This document shows positions 47,836-58,202 of a stretch of 64,000 nt of DNA, in pieces. The notes under the pieces were generated by a model. The model had not been told where the DNA came from, searched no databases, and saw nothing but the letters and a program-made list of their open reading frames with translations. Made by a program: the position numbers and the translations under genes. How positions within the stretch are numbered: position 1 is the first letter of the stretch; every line of letters begins with the position of its first letter. The DNA is from Astrothelium macrocarpum (Eukaryota > Ascomycota > Dothideomycetes > Trypetheliales > Trypetheliaceae): NCBI GenBank assembly GCA_021030915.1, contig JAGEMR010000008.1, positions 186,001 through 250,000 on the forward strand, in the 5' to 3' direction.

Positions 47836-49955
47836 ATGGCCACAGCTTCGCCGACAAACCAAGAAAATAGCTTGGCAACGACACTTCAAGAGATTCTCCT
47901 AAGTATCAAATCGTTGCAGCAAGAACACTCACATCTTGCCTCTGCCGTAGATGCAATCAATGGAAGGGTGAACACTCTCGCCGAGATTAAGGAGGTACAT
48001 GATCAAGCTGCAAAGGGGACACCTGCCATAAAACCTCGACCGGTGGCTGTTAATAATCATCACCACCACCCCTCAGACGCAGAGCGCCAGGCTAGTCCAT
48101 TGTCACTCAACGGCCAAGATCCAGCCCATATATCCCCTCCACCGACTCTACCTGCCTCTCCTCCCATACCAACCTCGCCTCACTTGGACGGCAGCCGGAG
48201 ATCAAGCTACTCCTCAAAAATCATTCTTACCTCTTATCCCGGACAATCCGGTGTTGATCCCTTACCAATGCACTGGGGAAACAAAGACCCGGATTTGCGA
48301 GGTCCTGTCGTTGTCTCCAGGAATCCTACTACGATAAGAAAGCGGAATGGTGTGTGATCGCGATATTCCATTAGCACAGCCAGTAGCTTTGTTGATCTCT
48401 AATGTTTGAATTACAGCGATCGGTGCTCACGGCGGCTCTTATTCCATTTATTACGCATTAGCTGTTGCCAGCAAGAACTTGACTCTCGATCATAAGCCGG
48501 ACTTTACAAACACAGAACCTGCTGCCAAGATTGGACCATTTCCGCAATGGCATGACCCAAAGAAGATTGTCGCAATGGATCCCCTCGGTCATCTCGCACC
48601 TTGGCTTTATAAAGATTTGATTAATCGTGAAGACATTGAGATTCGACCAACTATTGCAATTACAAAGGCTCACATGAAAATACCTGAGCTCGAGAACAGC
48701 GTCAAGGCCGGTCGTCTCAAGCCGGATGGCAAAATTTGCTTGAATGACCTAGGAGAGCTCGCTGTAACAAAATTTGCAGTAGAGCCAGTCTGGTACCTTC
48801 CTGGTGTTGCGGAGAGGTTTGGGATAGGTATTGGTCAAACAACGACATCATTCGCTCTGCGATACTAATCTGTATGTATTGTAGACGAAGCAACTCTGCG
48901 TCGATCTTTGTTTGAAAACACTGGAGGGTCTTATCCCGAGCTCATTACCAGAGGCGATATCAAACTATTTCTACCTCCCATTGGTGGACTGACGGTCTAT
49001 TGCTTCGGTGACCCAGCCAAAATGTCGGACCCCAATGTTCGTCTCGCATTACGTGTACATGACGAGTGCAACGGAAGCGACGTTTTTGGATCGGATATAT
49101 GTACCTGTCGACCATATCTCATATTTGGCATTGAAGAAGCTGTCAAAGAAGCCCAGCAAGGAGGGAGTGGCGTTGTCATCTATTTTAGAAAGGAAGGAAG
49201 GGCTCTTGGTGAAGTGACCAAGTACTTGGTTTACAATGCTCGTAAGTCTTTCAGAGTGACTCCGTGAAGAAAGAAATAAAGCTGATTTAAGCAAGGGAAA
49301 CGTGGCTCGGACAGTAGGTTCAAATGCATCAGCCGAAGTTGTACCCAAGAATCGCTTACAATGTGATAGGAGCAAGCGAATATTTCCAACGCACAGAAAA
49401 CATTGCTGGCGTCAAGGTATGTCAAATATTAGGTTGATGGGAATACCCAACTGATCATCCTCCTAGGATATGCGCTTTCAAGCATTAATGCCAGTAAGCC
49501 GAGAAGTCGACGTGAGTTCTGAGCTTGATCGTGTTGACATTTCCAGGACATCCTTCATTGGCTCGGCATCAAAAAGATTGACAGGATGCTGAGCATGTCC
49601 AAGTAAGCTCGACTCCATTTTCCTCAGGATTTCGGCTGACAAATTTGTAGCATGAAGCATGACGCGATTGTAGAACAAGGTATTCCTATTCGTGAGAGAG
49701 TGCCCATCCCGGACGAAATGATACCAGAAGATAGCCGTGTGGAAATTGATGCAAAGATCCATGCGGGATACTGTAAGCATCATGTATGATATTCATTGTC
49801 GTCATCGTGATACTAACCATCTTCTTCAGTCACTACAGGAAAAATCATGACTTTAGAAGAACTCAATAATGTTCAAGGACGGGCTTGGGAAGATGTTGAT
49901 GTAAGTACTGGCAGTTTTTGCATTTGCAAGCATATACTAATCTTAACAGCATTGA
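47836..49955 (+). CDS. URC1: URC1, GTP cyclohydrolase II-like uracil catabolism protein, 542 aa
   Basis: URC1 is one of two core proteins of the reductive-independent uracil degradation route described in Saccharomyces (Lachancea) kluyveri. Ten exons: 47836-48349, 48417-48827, 48885-49241, 49296-49313, 49370-49416, 49467-49493, 49547-49602, 49651-49772, 49830-49900 and 49950-49955 (1629 nt). After a disordered N-terminus comes the GTP_CH_N-type domain (IGAHGGSYSIYYALAV) and then a GTP cyclohydrolase II domain. Zinc ligands are kept (HDEC then C-T-C eleven residues on), and IYFRKEGRALGE replaces the usual YLRxEGRGIGL of riboflavin enzymes. Splicing gives ARKRGSDRASEYFQRTE, then MRFQALMPDILHWLGIKKIDRMLSMSN. 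Exons of 18, 27 and 6 nt occur; the last codes only His and stop (WEDVDH). Confidence 0.9.
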
Positions 49956-50352
49956 GGGTCTGACCGAAGATGACACAATTGATTCGCAAAGCGTTATTCA
50001 ACACCCTACGTTTCTGTACCTAGTAGATTCCACCTGATAGAATGCCATTAACATTAAATAATGGAGGTGAAATAATGTGATTGGTCTATTTTAAAGCGAT
50101 CACCGACTATCCAGGGAATGCTGCGTTGGGTAAAGGGATTGAATTAAAGCATGATGTAACAAATGGAGAAAGTAGACCAATGCATGCAGTCTTTTGAGTG
50201 GAATAGTCGCCAGATCGTAAATATTATCTGCTGGTACATGTCATAGGAGTCCGTGCATAGAGGCGGCACTTCGGTTAAACGTTGATCCCGAAGCGAGCGG
50301 AATCTCTTGTGCACAACCGGCTAACGATATTGCGAACAACAGACCTACAATC
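49956..50352. other. intergenic: URC1 3' region and ribosomal protein promoter
   Basis: The 397 bp hold no supported gene. No clear TATA or known ribosomal-protein element is identified. Confidence 0.4.
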
Positions 50353-51311
50353 ATGGCGGTTGGCAAGAACAAGCGCCTTTCAAAGGGCAAGAAAGGTCTT
50401 AAGAAGAAGCAGGATCCATTCGCAAGGAAGGATTGGTACTCTGTCAAAGCACCATCTACTTTCGCCATTCGAGAGTATGAAGCACCAATTGCCAGCCGAA
50501 TCCCACCAAGAATAAACTAACAAATCTCAGTGTCGGCAAAACGCTGGTCAACCGCACAACTGGTCTCAAGAATGCCAACGATTCACTGAAGGGACGGATA
50601 TTTGAGGTCTCGTTGGCTGACCTTCAAAAAGACGAGGACCACTCGTTCAGAAAAGTCAAATTGAGGGTCGATGAAGTCCAAGGACGAAACTGCCTTACCA
50701 ACTTCCACGGCCTCGACTTCACTTCCGACAAGCTACGATCATTGGTGCGGAAGTGGCAGTCTTTGATTGAAGCCAATGTCATTGTCAAGACCACCGACGA
50801 CTACCTCCTCCGTCTCTTCGCCATCGCCTTCACCAAGCGCCGACCAAATCAAGTCAAGAAGACTACCTACGCACGCTCTTCACAAATTAGGGCTATTAGG
50901 AAGAAGATGGTAGACATCATTTCGCGCGAAGCCTCAAGCTGCTCCTTGACTCAGCTTGTCACCAAGCTCATTCCTGAAGTCATCGGACGTGAGATTGAGA
51001 AGTCGACACAGGGCATTTATCCTCTCCAAAATGTACGTCTGTTGCAATTTCGACAATGTTGTCTTTCATTTGGCCTGTGAATGTCGTCTGACATGATCTA
51101 GGTCCATGTTCGTAAGGTTAAGCTCCTCAAGTCGCCCAAATTCGATCTCGGCGCTCTTCTTTCTCTTCACGGAGAGTCTACCACTGATGAGTCAGGTCAA
51201 AAGGTAAGTCAATATGCAGGAAGCAGTCTCATTTGATATGTAGAAATACTAACAAATATTGTTTAGGTTGAGCGCGAGTTTAAGGAGCCCACGCCGCTGG
51301 AGAGTGTATGA
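50353..51311 (+). CDS. RPS1: 40S ribosomal protein S1 (eS1, S3a family), 256 aa
   Basis: This is a structural protein of the small subunit. Exons are 50353-50474, 50531-51032, 51102-51203 and 51267-51311 (771 nt). The start MAVGKNKRLSKGKKGLKKK, followed by DPFARKDWYSVKAP, is the family N-terminus; the first splice gives IRDVGKTLVNRT, and later KVRRK-like basic runs, SSQIRAIRKKM and VHVRKVKLLKSPKFD are typical. The C-terminus reads VEREFKEPTPLESV. An intron close to the start codon region and two near the end match common ribosomal protein gene structure in filamentous fungi. Confidence 0.97.
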
Positions 51312-51798
51312 TGCTACTATGGAAGGAATGGGAAGGATTGAATCGATCTGCATTGATCTCTGGCGTACAGCGGTAAATTAGGCAGCTTAGTCAAAAGAAG
51401 AATATTCCAAATTGCCTCTCTGCTTGAACATTGCTCTCCAGAAATCTATACCAGGGGTCAATTACCACAAGGCAACGACCCCATGTCCATAACTACCTTG
51501 TAAGCTTGGGAGCATATAGCGCCCAAAGCAATTTCTATACACAACTCTTATTTTGCCATAATGAAGCAATTCGTCAGTCCTCAACACTTGAATGATTGTG
51601 ACCCATTCAACTAAAGATGTCTATGATTTTGTATACAGTGCATCTCTGGTAACTAATTAAGTAGTACCATCATCTCACATCAAATTCAGCAACCATCTGC
51701 ACAAACCTCCAACACATCGCTTAGCAAAAATCCCCCCACAGCATGATCATCCCCACCGGGTTTTGCGGCTCTCCTGGCTTTCCTCCATGATTCTCTGC
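51312..51798. other. convergent intergenic region
   Basis: The 487 bp between the stops of the S1 and hydrolase genes are AT-rich and hold no gene, RNA or repeat that I can support. Confidence 0.4.
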
Positions 51799-53035
51799 TC
51801 AGTTCTTATCCTGTAGAAACTCCACAACCACTGTCGCCCGTCAGCAAATCTTGACTACGGCCCTTGATTCATATCATGAACACGTCGACTCACCTTTCCG
51901 AAACTCCTCCGGCCGCTCCGAAATCACCCAATGCCCAGCCTCTATATCTCTGACCTCAAATCGAGGAAAGAATCGTCCAATGATCGGTAGCGTCTCATCC
52001 GCAACATAGTGGCTCTTCGTGCCGCGCACGAACAGCGTCAGCTTTTCGAAGCGGACCAGATCAGGATCCTTGAACGGGAAGTCCGCCATGCGGTCAAGCG
52101 CGGCGGCGAGGTAGCGGAGGGGGATGCGGAAGCGCTGGTGAGGGCTGGAGGCGGGTTTGATGAGGTTGGTGAGGAGGAATTGGCGGATGGGGAGGGACTG
52201 TGAAGAGCATAGAGTTTGATGTTAGCAAAATGTATTGGGGTGGAACGAGAAGCAGACAATGATCAGCGAGGTTTTTTGGGGTCGTACCTCTTCATATTCC
52301 TTGAGGATGCTGTCGGCTTCACTTTGCTTGACTATGTGGGCATCCTCTATCTTCCGCATGCCTTGGATGTATTTGCCGAAATCGCTCTTCAGAGCGGCGT
52401 CGATAGGAGCGTTGTCTACGGGTATGAGATTGGAGACTCGTTCTGGGGAACGCAACGCGATAGCCATGGCTACTTTGGCTCCCCTGAGATGTTTATCAGT
52501 GTCTTACGCGCCGGAGATGATTGGATCCTTTTGAGTGCTTACATGGAATGTCCAATGAGTGTAGAATCTTTTAATGCATGTTGGTCAATGAAGTTCTCAA
52601 CGTCTTCCGCGAGCGCGGTGTAGTCGTGTCGCGGATCGTGAGGCGAGTCGCCATGATTTCTGAGGTCCTGGCATAGCAATTAGCTGTGGATGTAGGATAT
52701 GAGTGATTAATATCGCGTACGAGGGCGTAGACTGGTCTATTCAACTCGCGAGCCAACACCCTACATAGGAGCAATGCGTTAGCGACATACGGCTACTAAA
52801 TTTGCCAATCGCCTTACTTACTGATGCTCCTGTTATTCTTCTTGGAGCCGAAAAGGCCATGTAGAAAGAGGATCGGCGGTCCGCGGATGGAATTCTGCTT
52901 TGTGGTAATATTGGGCTCATGAAGATCATAAGCTAAGTTTACTATGCTTCGCCGACGGCTTGAGTAGCATGAGACAACTAAAGCGTGAGACTGGGCTTGA
53001 CAGCGTATTATGCGCGGTGACCGTGTCAAGAGCAT
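51799..53035 (-). CDS. mitochondrial-type alpha/beta hydrolase (ABHD11 / Imo32 / Eat1-like), 304 aa
   Basis: Exons are 53035-52818, 52760-52721, 52667-52543, 52483-52288, 52197-51894 and 51830-51799 (915 nt). The basic, Arg-rich N-terminus (MLLTRSPRIIRCQAQ) suggests mitochondrial import. Motifs: oxyanion region LFLHGLFGSKKN, DLRNHGDSPH, the nucleophile elbow GHSMGAK formed at an exon junction, PVDNAP with the likely Asp, and GHWVISERP with the catalytic His. The order fits the ABHD11 family, which in yeast includes Imo32 and Eat1, the latter known to make ethyl acetate. The actual substrate here is unknown. At the first junction GTAAGTAAGG offers two donors; only the second (GTAAGG, at 52817) keeps the frame and gives SISKVLAREL. 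Confidence 0.88.
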
Positions 53036-53212
53036 GGTGTTGCTGCTATGTATGCTGCATCTTTGAGAGAAATAGATTTGGGTGAGTTATAAGTTGGGGC
53101 TACTTGGTTGGCCAAGCATAGGGATTCTACAAATTACAATTTGAACGAAATTGATGTCATTATTATACTACAAAATGTGATAACAACTATACATGTTGAA
53201 ATATAAAAGTCA

Positions 53213-54253
53213 TCACGGCTTTTCGGTTACATGTACGATTATCTTGCCCCTGGTCCTGTTCGTCTTTAATCGTTCGTACGCCTTCACGGCATCCTCTAAC
53301 TCAAAAACAGAATCAATGACAGCTTTAACCTTCTTTTCACTCATCCAAATTGCAATCTGCGAAAGATCCTCCGTCTGATTCTTGACGGTGAGAAATTGGA
53401 AGTGCCGCTTGCCTCCGCCCAAAGCAGGCGGGCGAAAAAGTCGACTGAATAGATTGGATATCGCACCAAATGATATCGGTGCGCCCACTTGAATGTATTT
53501 CCCGTTCTCAGAGAGAAGAGTGTCGCTAGCCTTGTAGAGCTCGTCTGGCGTTCCAATGTTATCCACAACGAGGGAAAAGTATCCTGGGCCTTTGGACTTC
53601 AACTTTTCGACGAGATTGGTCGTCTTATAGTCGATTACCTCATCAGCTCCAAGGTCTTTGCATAACTGTACGTTACCGGTGGAGCAAGAAGTTGTGACAT
53701 GACAGCCCTGGACTTTGCCAAATTGGATACCAAAGGTTCCAGTGCCCCCCGAACCACCGTGGATGAATATTCTATCGCCACTCTTGCAATGCGGAATAAC
53801 ACATTGGTAAGCTGTAAGTCCTGCCGTACCTACGGCAGCGCCTTGGTCAGGATCAATACCGGGCGGTAACGGAACCACGCCAGAACGATTTGCAGTAATG
53901 AATTGACCCAGAGTTCCAAATTTCGGCATTCCACCAAGTCTGCCAAAGACCAGCTGACCAGGCTTGAGGACTGAGTTCAAATCACTACCTGTTGAGACAA
54001 CGCGTCCACAGTAATCGATGGCGGGAGAAGCAGGCATTGGATGAATCCATTTCCCAGCTATTGGTAGCTCTACGAGCTTGGTATCGCGAGGATTTAAGCT
54101 GGCACTGATGACTTCAACAGAGGCTTCATCGGCCTTGAGTGTTGCTGAAGGCGAAGGGGCAGCAGGATCAAGTTTGAGATTCTTTTCAAGACCACCTGCA
54201 GCACTTGCAAATAGCACGGCCTTCATCGTAGGAGGTAAACTTTTCCCAGACAT
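53213..54253 (-). CDS. MDR-superfamily oxidoreductase, quinone reductase / YIM1-like, 346 aa
   Basis: This single-exon gene codes a medium-chain dehydrogenase/reductase without visible structural zinc cysteines, so probably an NADPH-dependent quinone or enone reductase. Seen: MKAVLFASAAGGLEKNLKL at the start, ASLNPRDTK, AIDYCGRVVSTG, GTAGLTAYQC, and the nucleotide-binding HGGSGGTGTFGIQFGK, followed by GADEVIDYK. It ends with KTNRTRGKIIVHV, the usual C-terminal strand of the fold. The resemblance is to fungal proteins near yeast Yim1 and to RTN4IP1-like reductases; no finer call is safe. The first Met (54253) gives a few extra residues before MKAVLF; the second Met is nearly as likely. Confidence 0.85.
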   Translation of the reverse strand: MSGKSLPPTMKAVLFASAAGGLEKNLKLDPAAPSPSATLKADEASVEVISASLNPRDTKLVELPIAGKWIHPMPASPAIDYCGRVVSTGSDLNSVLKPGQLVFGRLGGMPKFGTLGQFITANRSGVVPLPPGIDPDQGAAVGTAGLTAYQCVIPHCKSGDRIFIHGGSGGTGTFGIQFGKVQGCHVTTSCSTGNVQLCKDLGADEVIDYKTTNLVEKLKSKGPGYFSLVVDNIGTPDELYKASDTLLSENGKYIQVGAPISFGAISNLFSRLFRPPALGGGKRHFQFLTVKNQTEDLSQIAIWMSEKKVKAVIDSVFELEDAVKAYERLKTNRTRGKIIVHVTEKP

Positions 54254-54837
54254 TTTGGAAAATCGATTTTGAACTTTCTGAAAATTGCTTACCAGCTGTA
54301 ATTTAGGGAGAGTTTACTGCATATAAGATCAATCAAAAAAGAGCTCGGATAGGTACAATGGCCGTTCCCAGGTGGTGAGGTTGGGCGCTGTAAGGGTCGG
54401 TCTATCGGATAAGGCATTCCCGCTGGAATTGTTCATGTTCCGGACGGGTGGCGTCATTAATCTATTGAAGTGGCGCTCCAGGGTACACAAGTAACTTACT
54501 AGCCAGATGGAAATGTTTTCATCCCGCAAACTGACTGCCTTCAGTCGTAGAATTCAGAGATATATGAGCAGGAGCAATTAACAGATTCGGCAAGAGAATT
54601 GGTAGCTGCTTTAGAAACTAGGAAAACAGGTATGTGAGCACCATATCGCACATCTTGCTAGCCAACAGTAAATACCGATGTTTCATGTAGTCTTTGAATT
54701 GGTTATCGAGCATTGCTTTGTACAATTACCTTTACATTTTTATACCAATCTTTACAATACACCCTGTTGGCTGCCCTTGGAGAAAAGGACTTGGCCAATC
54801 ATCAGCCACTGGCAAACGCTTGATATTCCCATCAATT
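54254..54837. other. intergenic: oxidoreductase promoter and SARAF-like 3' region
   Basis: The 584 bp between two leftward genes hold only short ORFs that I do not support. No repeat is seen. Confidence 0.4.
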
Positions 54838-55856
54838 TCATCTCCGGCTTGAACCCCCGAACCCAGTACTCTCGTATCGAGAGGTTGAAGGACCACTGGA
54901 AGACCTTGTGGAGCTACCCACTCCAGGATTGATGTTTCGCGAATTATTGTTGTTTTGTGTTTGCCCACGATTTCTGTTGCCCGCAAGATAACCAGCAGCA
55001 GCACCTCCGGCAGCGCCAGTCCAGAATCCGGGTCTCCAGTTGTAGGTGGCTGGTCTCGCGTTGAAGTTGATATTCGTGCGGGGTTTGCGTGGTGGTTGAT
55101 AGTCGTAGGGAGGTGGAGGGTCATCGTCTGTTTTGATACATGTTATTAATCAACTTCGACAAATGTGTTACAGCAGAAATACCGTCGTTGCCCCCGCCTC
55201 CTCCGCCGCCCCCTCGGCGCGGTCCGCGAGTTGCACGGCGCAGTGGATCATTGCCATTGTTTCGGATGAAGGCAGAGTACAACATCCAAAGAACCACCCC
55301 TACAAAGAGTACCCAGAAAAGTGCCGCGGGTATATTCGAGGTCTGAGAGTTGAAATTGCCGCTTGGTCCTTTGCTCTTGCCATATTTTTCCTCGCCTGAC
55401 TCTGTGAGAACCAGACGATATTCCACGCCACAGCTTCCCTTCAAGATGTAAGGATCGCTGGACGAATCGTAGCCCTCGCATATCACGTCCGTACTGCCTA
55501 GCTTAAACTCAGCAGGCAGAGCAGCAGTACAAGTCCATTGCACATTATCATCGTCGTAGTCAGATCCCTGGTTCTTGCATCGCATTACATCTACGTCGTA
55601 AAGACCTTTGGCATTTCCACCAACGCATTTAAGCTAAAGCCATTGGTCAGAAGGCAAGTAGAGGAAGTCAAGCGGATATCCAAACCTGAGGAACAGCAGC
55701 GACTCGACGATGGGATGTTTTGAGGCCACTCCGTAATGTCAAAGTCTTGACATTGGAGAGTAGCACGCTATCAGCGGATTTGCGCGCTGCATTGCCCAGA
55801 CTTGATATGGCGGAGAACGTGACGAAAATGCAGACGAAGAAGTTTGGCAGCCACAT
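54838..55856 (-). CDS. SARAF-like (TMEM66 family) membrane protein, 303 aa
   Basis: In animals SARAF is an ER protein that turns off store-operated calcium entry. Exons are 55856-55686, 55633-55183 and 55127-54838. A signal peptide is clear (LPNFFVCIFVTFSAISSLG). The lumenal domain has the family pattern: LTLRSGLKTSHRRVAAVPQLKC, DVDVMRCKNQG, VQWTCTAALP, EFKLGSTDVICEGYD, YILKGSCGVEYRL. One membrane span follows (IPAALFWVLFVGVVLWMLYSA), then a cytosolic tail with a Gly run, DDPPPPYDYQPP, PGFWTGAAGGAAAGY and many Asn and Ser. The Cys pattern argues for disulfides in the ER lumen. Its role in fungi, which lack STIM and Orai, is not established to my knowledge. Confidence 0.87.
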
Positions 55857-56042
55857 GATATTTCTGGAATGAGGAAATGGTAAAAGCCCGTCGGGCTGGC
55901 GTTTGTAAGGCTACATTGCAGTTTCGAGGGACCAAAAAATTGGTGCCTGAGATGTGAGAGAGCGAAGATGCGTCATGGGGTCAGAGCTCGGCCCGTTGAT
56001 CTTCCACTGAAGCACTATCTTAACTACTGTTTTCGGCTCACG
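55857..56042. promoter_or_regulatory. short divergent promoter, SARAF-like and PBN1 genes
   Basis: Only 186 bp separate the two ATGs. Both products enter the ER, so shared control is possible, but no motif is recognised. Confidence 0.35.
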
Positions 56043-57826
56043 ATGAAGCAGCGCATCACATATCTCTTGCGTGACGAAGCTAGTGAAATTGAAACGGATC
56101 AAATTGAAGTCACTCCCAGCTCTTTGAATGTCAACGGTATCGATGCTGCAAAAGAACACCGCATTACCTTGGGATTTGATGAATTGCCTCAAGAGGTGAA
56201 CGTCACTCGGCTCTATCATAACCAGCGTAGCTTTTTCCTGTCCTGTGCTGACTTGGGCTAGCTATGGGTTATATTGAAACAATGCCATGAGCTACGTATT
56301 CGATGGACATCTCCTTTGCCTTTTACTACAGTCCCTCCTTTGGTTTCTCGCACAAGTCCGGGTCTACATGTATCTTATACTCCGCGGCAAAGCGAGAAAG
56401 AGTAAGCTTGCCCGGATTTGACGTTTCTTTGGTAGTGCTGAGTCTGTCAACCAGCGTGCCCATCTGTCAATTGTTACAAAGACTTTTCGGGAACGAAATT
56501 GTGTGTGAGAATGCTCAGGTACTCTTGCAATTCCCCTGTTCTATATCTTCAAACTAAGTGATTCTGTACTTGTAGCAAAACTTTATTAACTTGCCAATAC
56601 TCTCTGAACGCTTTTCTTCTTCAGCTTCAAAGCAGTATTACACCGTATTACCTTCCTTAAAGCGATTTGTGACATATCTGGAGCATTCTGTCTCTGAACA
56701 CCAGCGATCCAAACTCTCTTCGCTCCTATATGTTAGCCAATTTGACATAGACTGTGACATCATCGCTCACGCCTGTATCTTGAATGCTTATTGGAGTGAG
56801 CCGATCCAAGGCGACCAATGGAAGGAGCGTATCGAGGCAAAGACGAAGAGCAGCACTGTTGAAGTAGGAATCTTGAGTAACGAGAAACCCCTTGAAGTCG
56901 AAGACTTGTCGCTCAGTGGAATATTGACGGTCGTCGGTGAAGATGATCGACCAAGTACGTTTCCATATGCCTTCACGTTGTGCAATGATTAGAAGACTAA
57001 TTAGTCCACAGAGGCCACCAAATTCTCATTCCCCTCGCGCCACCACCCATTCGAGCCCTCAGATCATCCTCCAGTCCGCTACTCTACCTCCATCAAATCT
57101 CCTCCCGGCCTTCACCCCACCCTCCAAATCACCTTTCCATCCGGCACCCGAGCCCTTCACCCTCCTGCAGACTCCTGCGCACTGCACGCTTACCTCACCC
57201 TCCCATCCACCTTCTTCCTCGACCGCCACCAGCTCCGCGACCCACTCTTCCTCTCCAGCCAAAACCTGCGCGCCCTCCACTCCCTCTCCGGCGCCACCGA
57301 CCTCGAGGCGCCCGACTGGACCATTCCGGCCTGGGGCTCCGCCGCCCTGCTCGAGCTCGCCCACCCGGAACGTCCTCGTCCCTCCAAGCCATCTTCGAGA
57401 CCAGGAGAAGCAGTGGAAGACTGGACTGTCTCGGTGCCTTTACACGTCCGCTATCTCGCGCCCAATGCGAATGCGTCCGGGATGGCCGAGGCGCAGCTGC
57501 CGTGGCCTGTAGTGTTCTGGGCGTGCATGGCTGCGGAGGGGACGAAGATGAGCGCGAGTCCGTTTGATCGCGCGAATTTGGGGTATGATGGGTTGTTTGG
57601 GGCGAGGACGATGTTCTACCATGTGTCGCCTGTGGATGTGGGAGTAGGGGAGGGGAGAGCTATGGTGGAGACGGTGCCAGTGCCGGTGTTGGATTTGGGA
57701 CGGGCGTGGTATGTGGAGGCCGGGACGATTGGGGTGGTGGTCCTGGGGTGGGCGTGGTTGGTGTGGAAGTTGGTGAGGGTTTCATTGGGATCGGGTGGAG
57801 GGGCAAAAGAGGAAAAGAGGGAATGA
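56043..57826 (+). CDS. PBN1: PBN1, GPI-mannosyltransferase I subunit (PIG-X), 516 aa
   Basis: Pbn1/PIG-X works with the mannosyltransferase Gpi14/PIG-M to add the first mannose to GPI precursors in the ER. Exons are 56043-56195, 56262-56401, 56455-56518, 56576-56954 and 57012-57826 (1551 nt). The N-terminus MKQRITYLL and ITLGFDELPQEL, then CHELRIRWTSPLPF, match fungal PBN1; the C-terminal domain shows HHPFEPSDHPPVRYSTSI, VPLHVRYLAPN and LPWPVVFWAC, the PIG-X core. One membrane span lies at the end (GTIGVVVLGWAWLVWKLV) with a short basic/acidic cytosolic tail. Exon 5 is much richer in G+C than exons 1-4. The ATG at 56043 is chosen because it starts the conserved sequence. Confidence 0.9.
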
Positions 57827-58202
57827 TAATGACTTTGTTAAGGGAATATTCGCATAAGGTCTATAACGTGATAGATTTACTAATATTTGGAAATCCGTAG
57901 TGCAGCAGTAAGTAGTCGTGAAGTGTAATTTCATCGTAGGGTGTTCATGATATGATCATGAACTCAGCACAGCATCTCAAGCCTAGCCCTATATCTGTAA
58001 ATTGTCAACCTAGCGCTTGGCCATCCTCATCGAGTAACTTCATGAGCTCTGTGAGCTTAGTCTGTCTAGACGTTGTCATGCCATACAAGCACGCTATCAA
58101 GCCGAGACTTCATCAATTCGTTTCAACTGGAAAAGATCCCCTGACCACCCCCTTTCCAGCTACACTGAGCAAACATTGACGTAAGCGAAATTAAATGCCA
58201 TC
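57827..58202. other. convergent intergenic region
   Basis: The 376 bp between the stops of PBN1 and the next gene return abruptly to AT-rich sequence. I see no gene, RNA or repeat. Confidence 0.4.
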
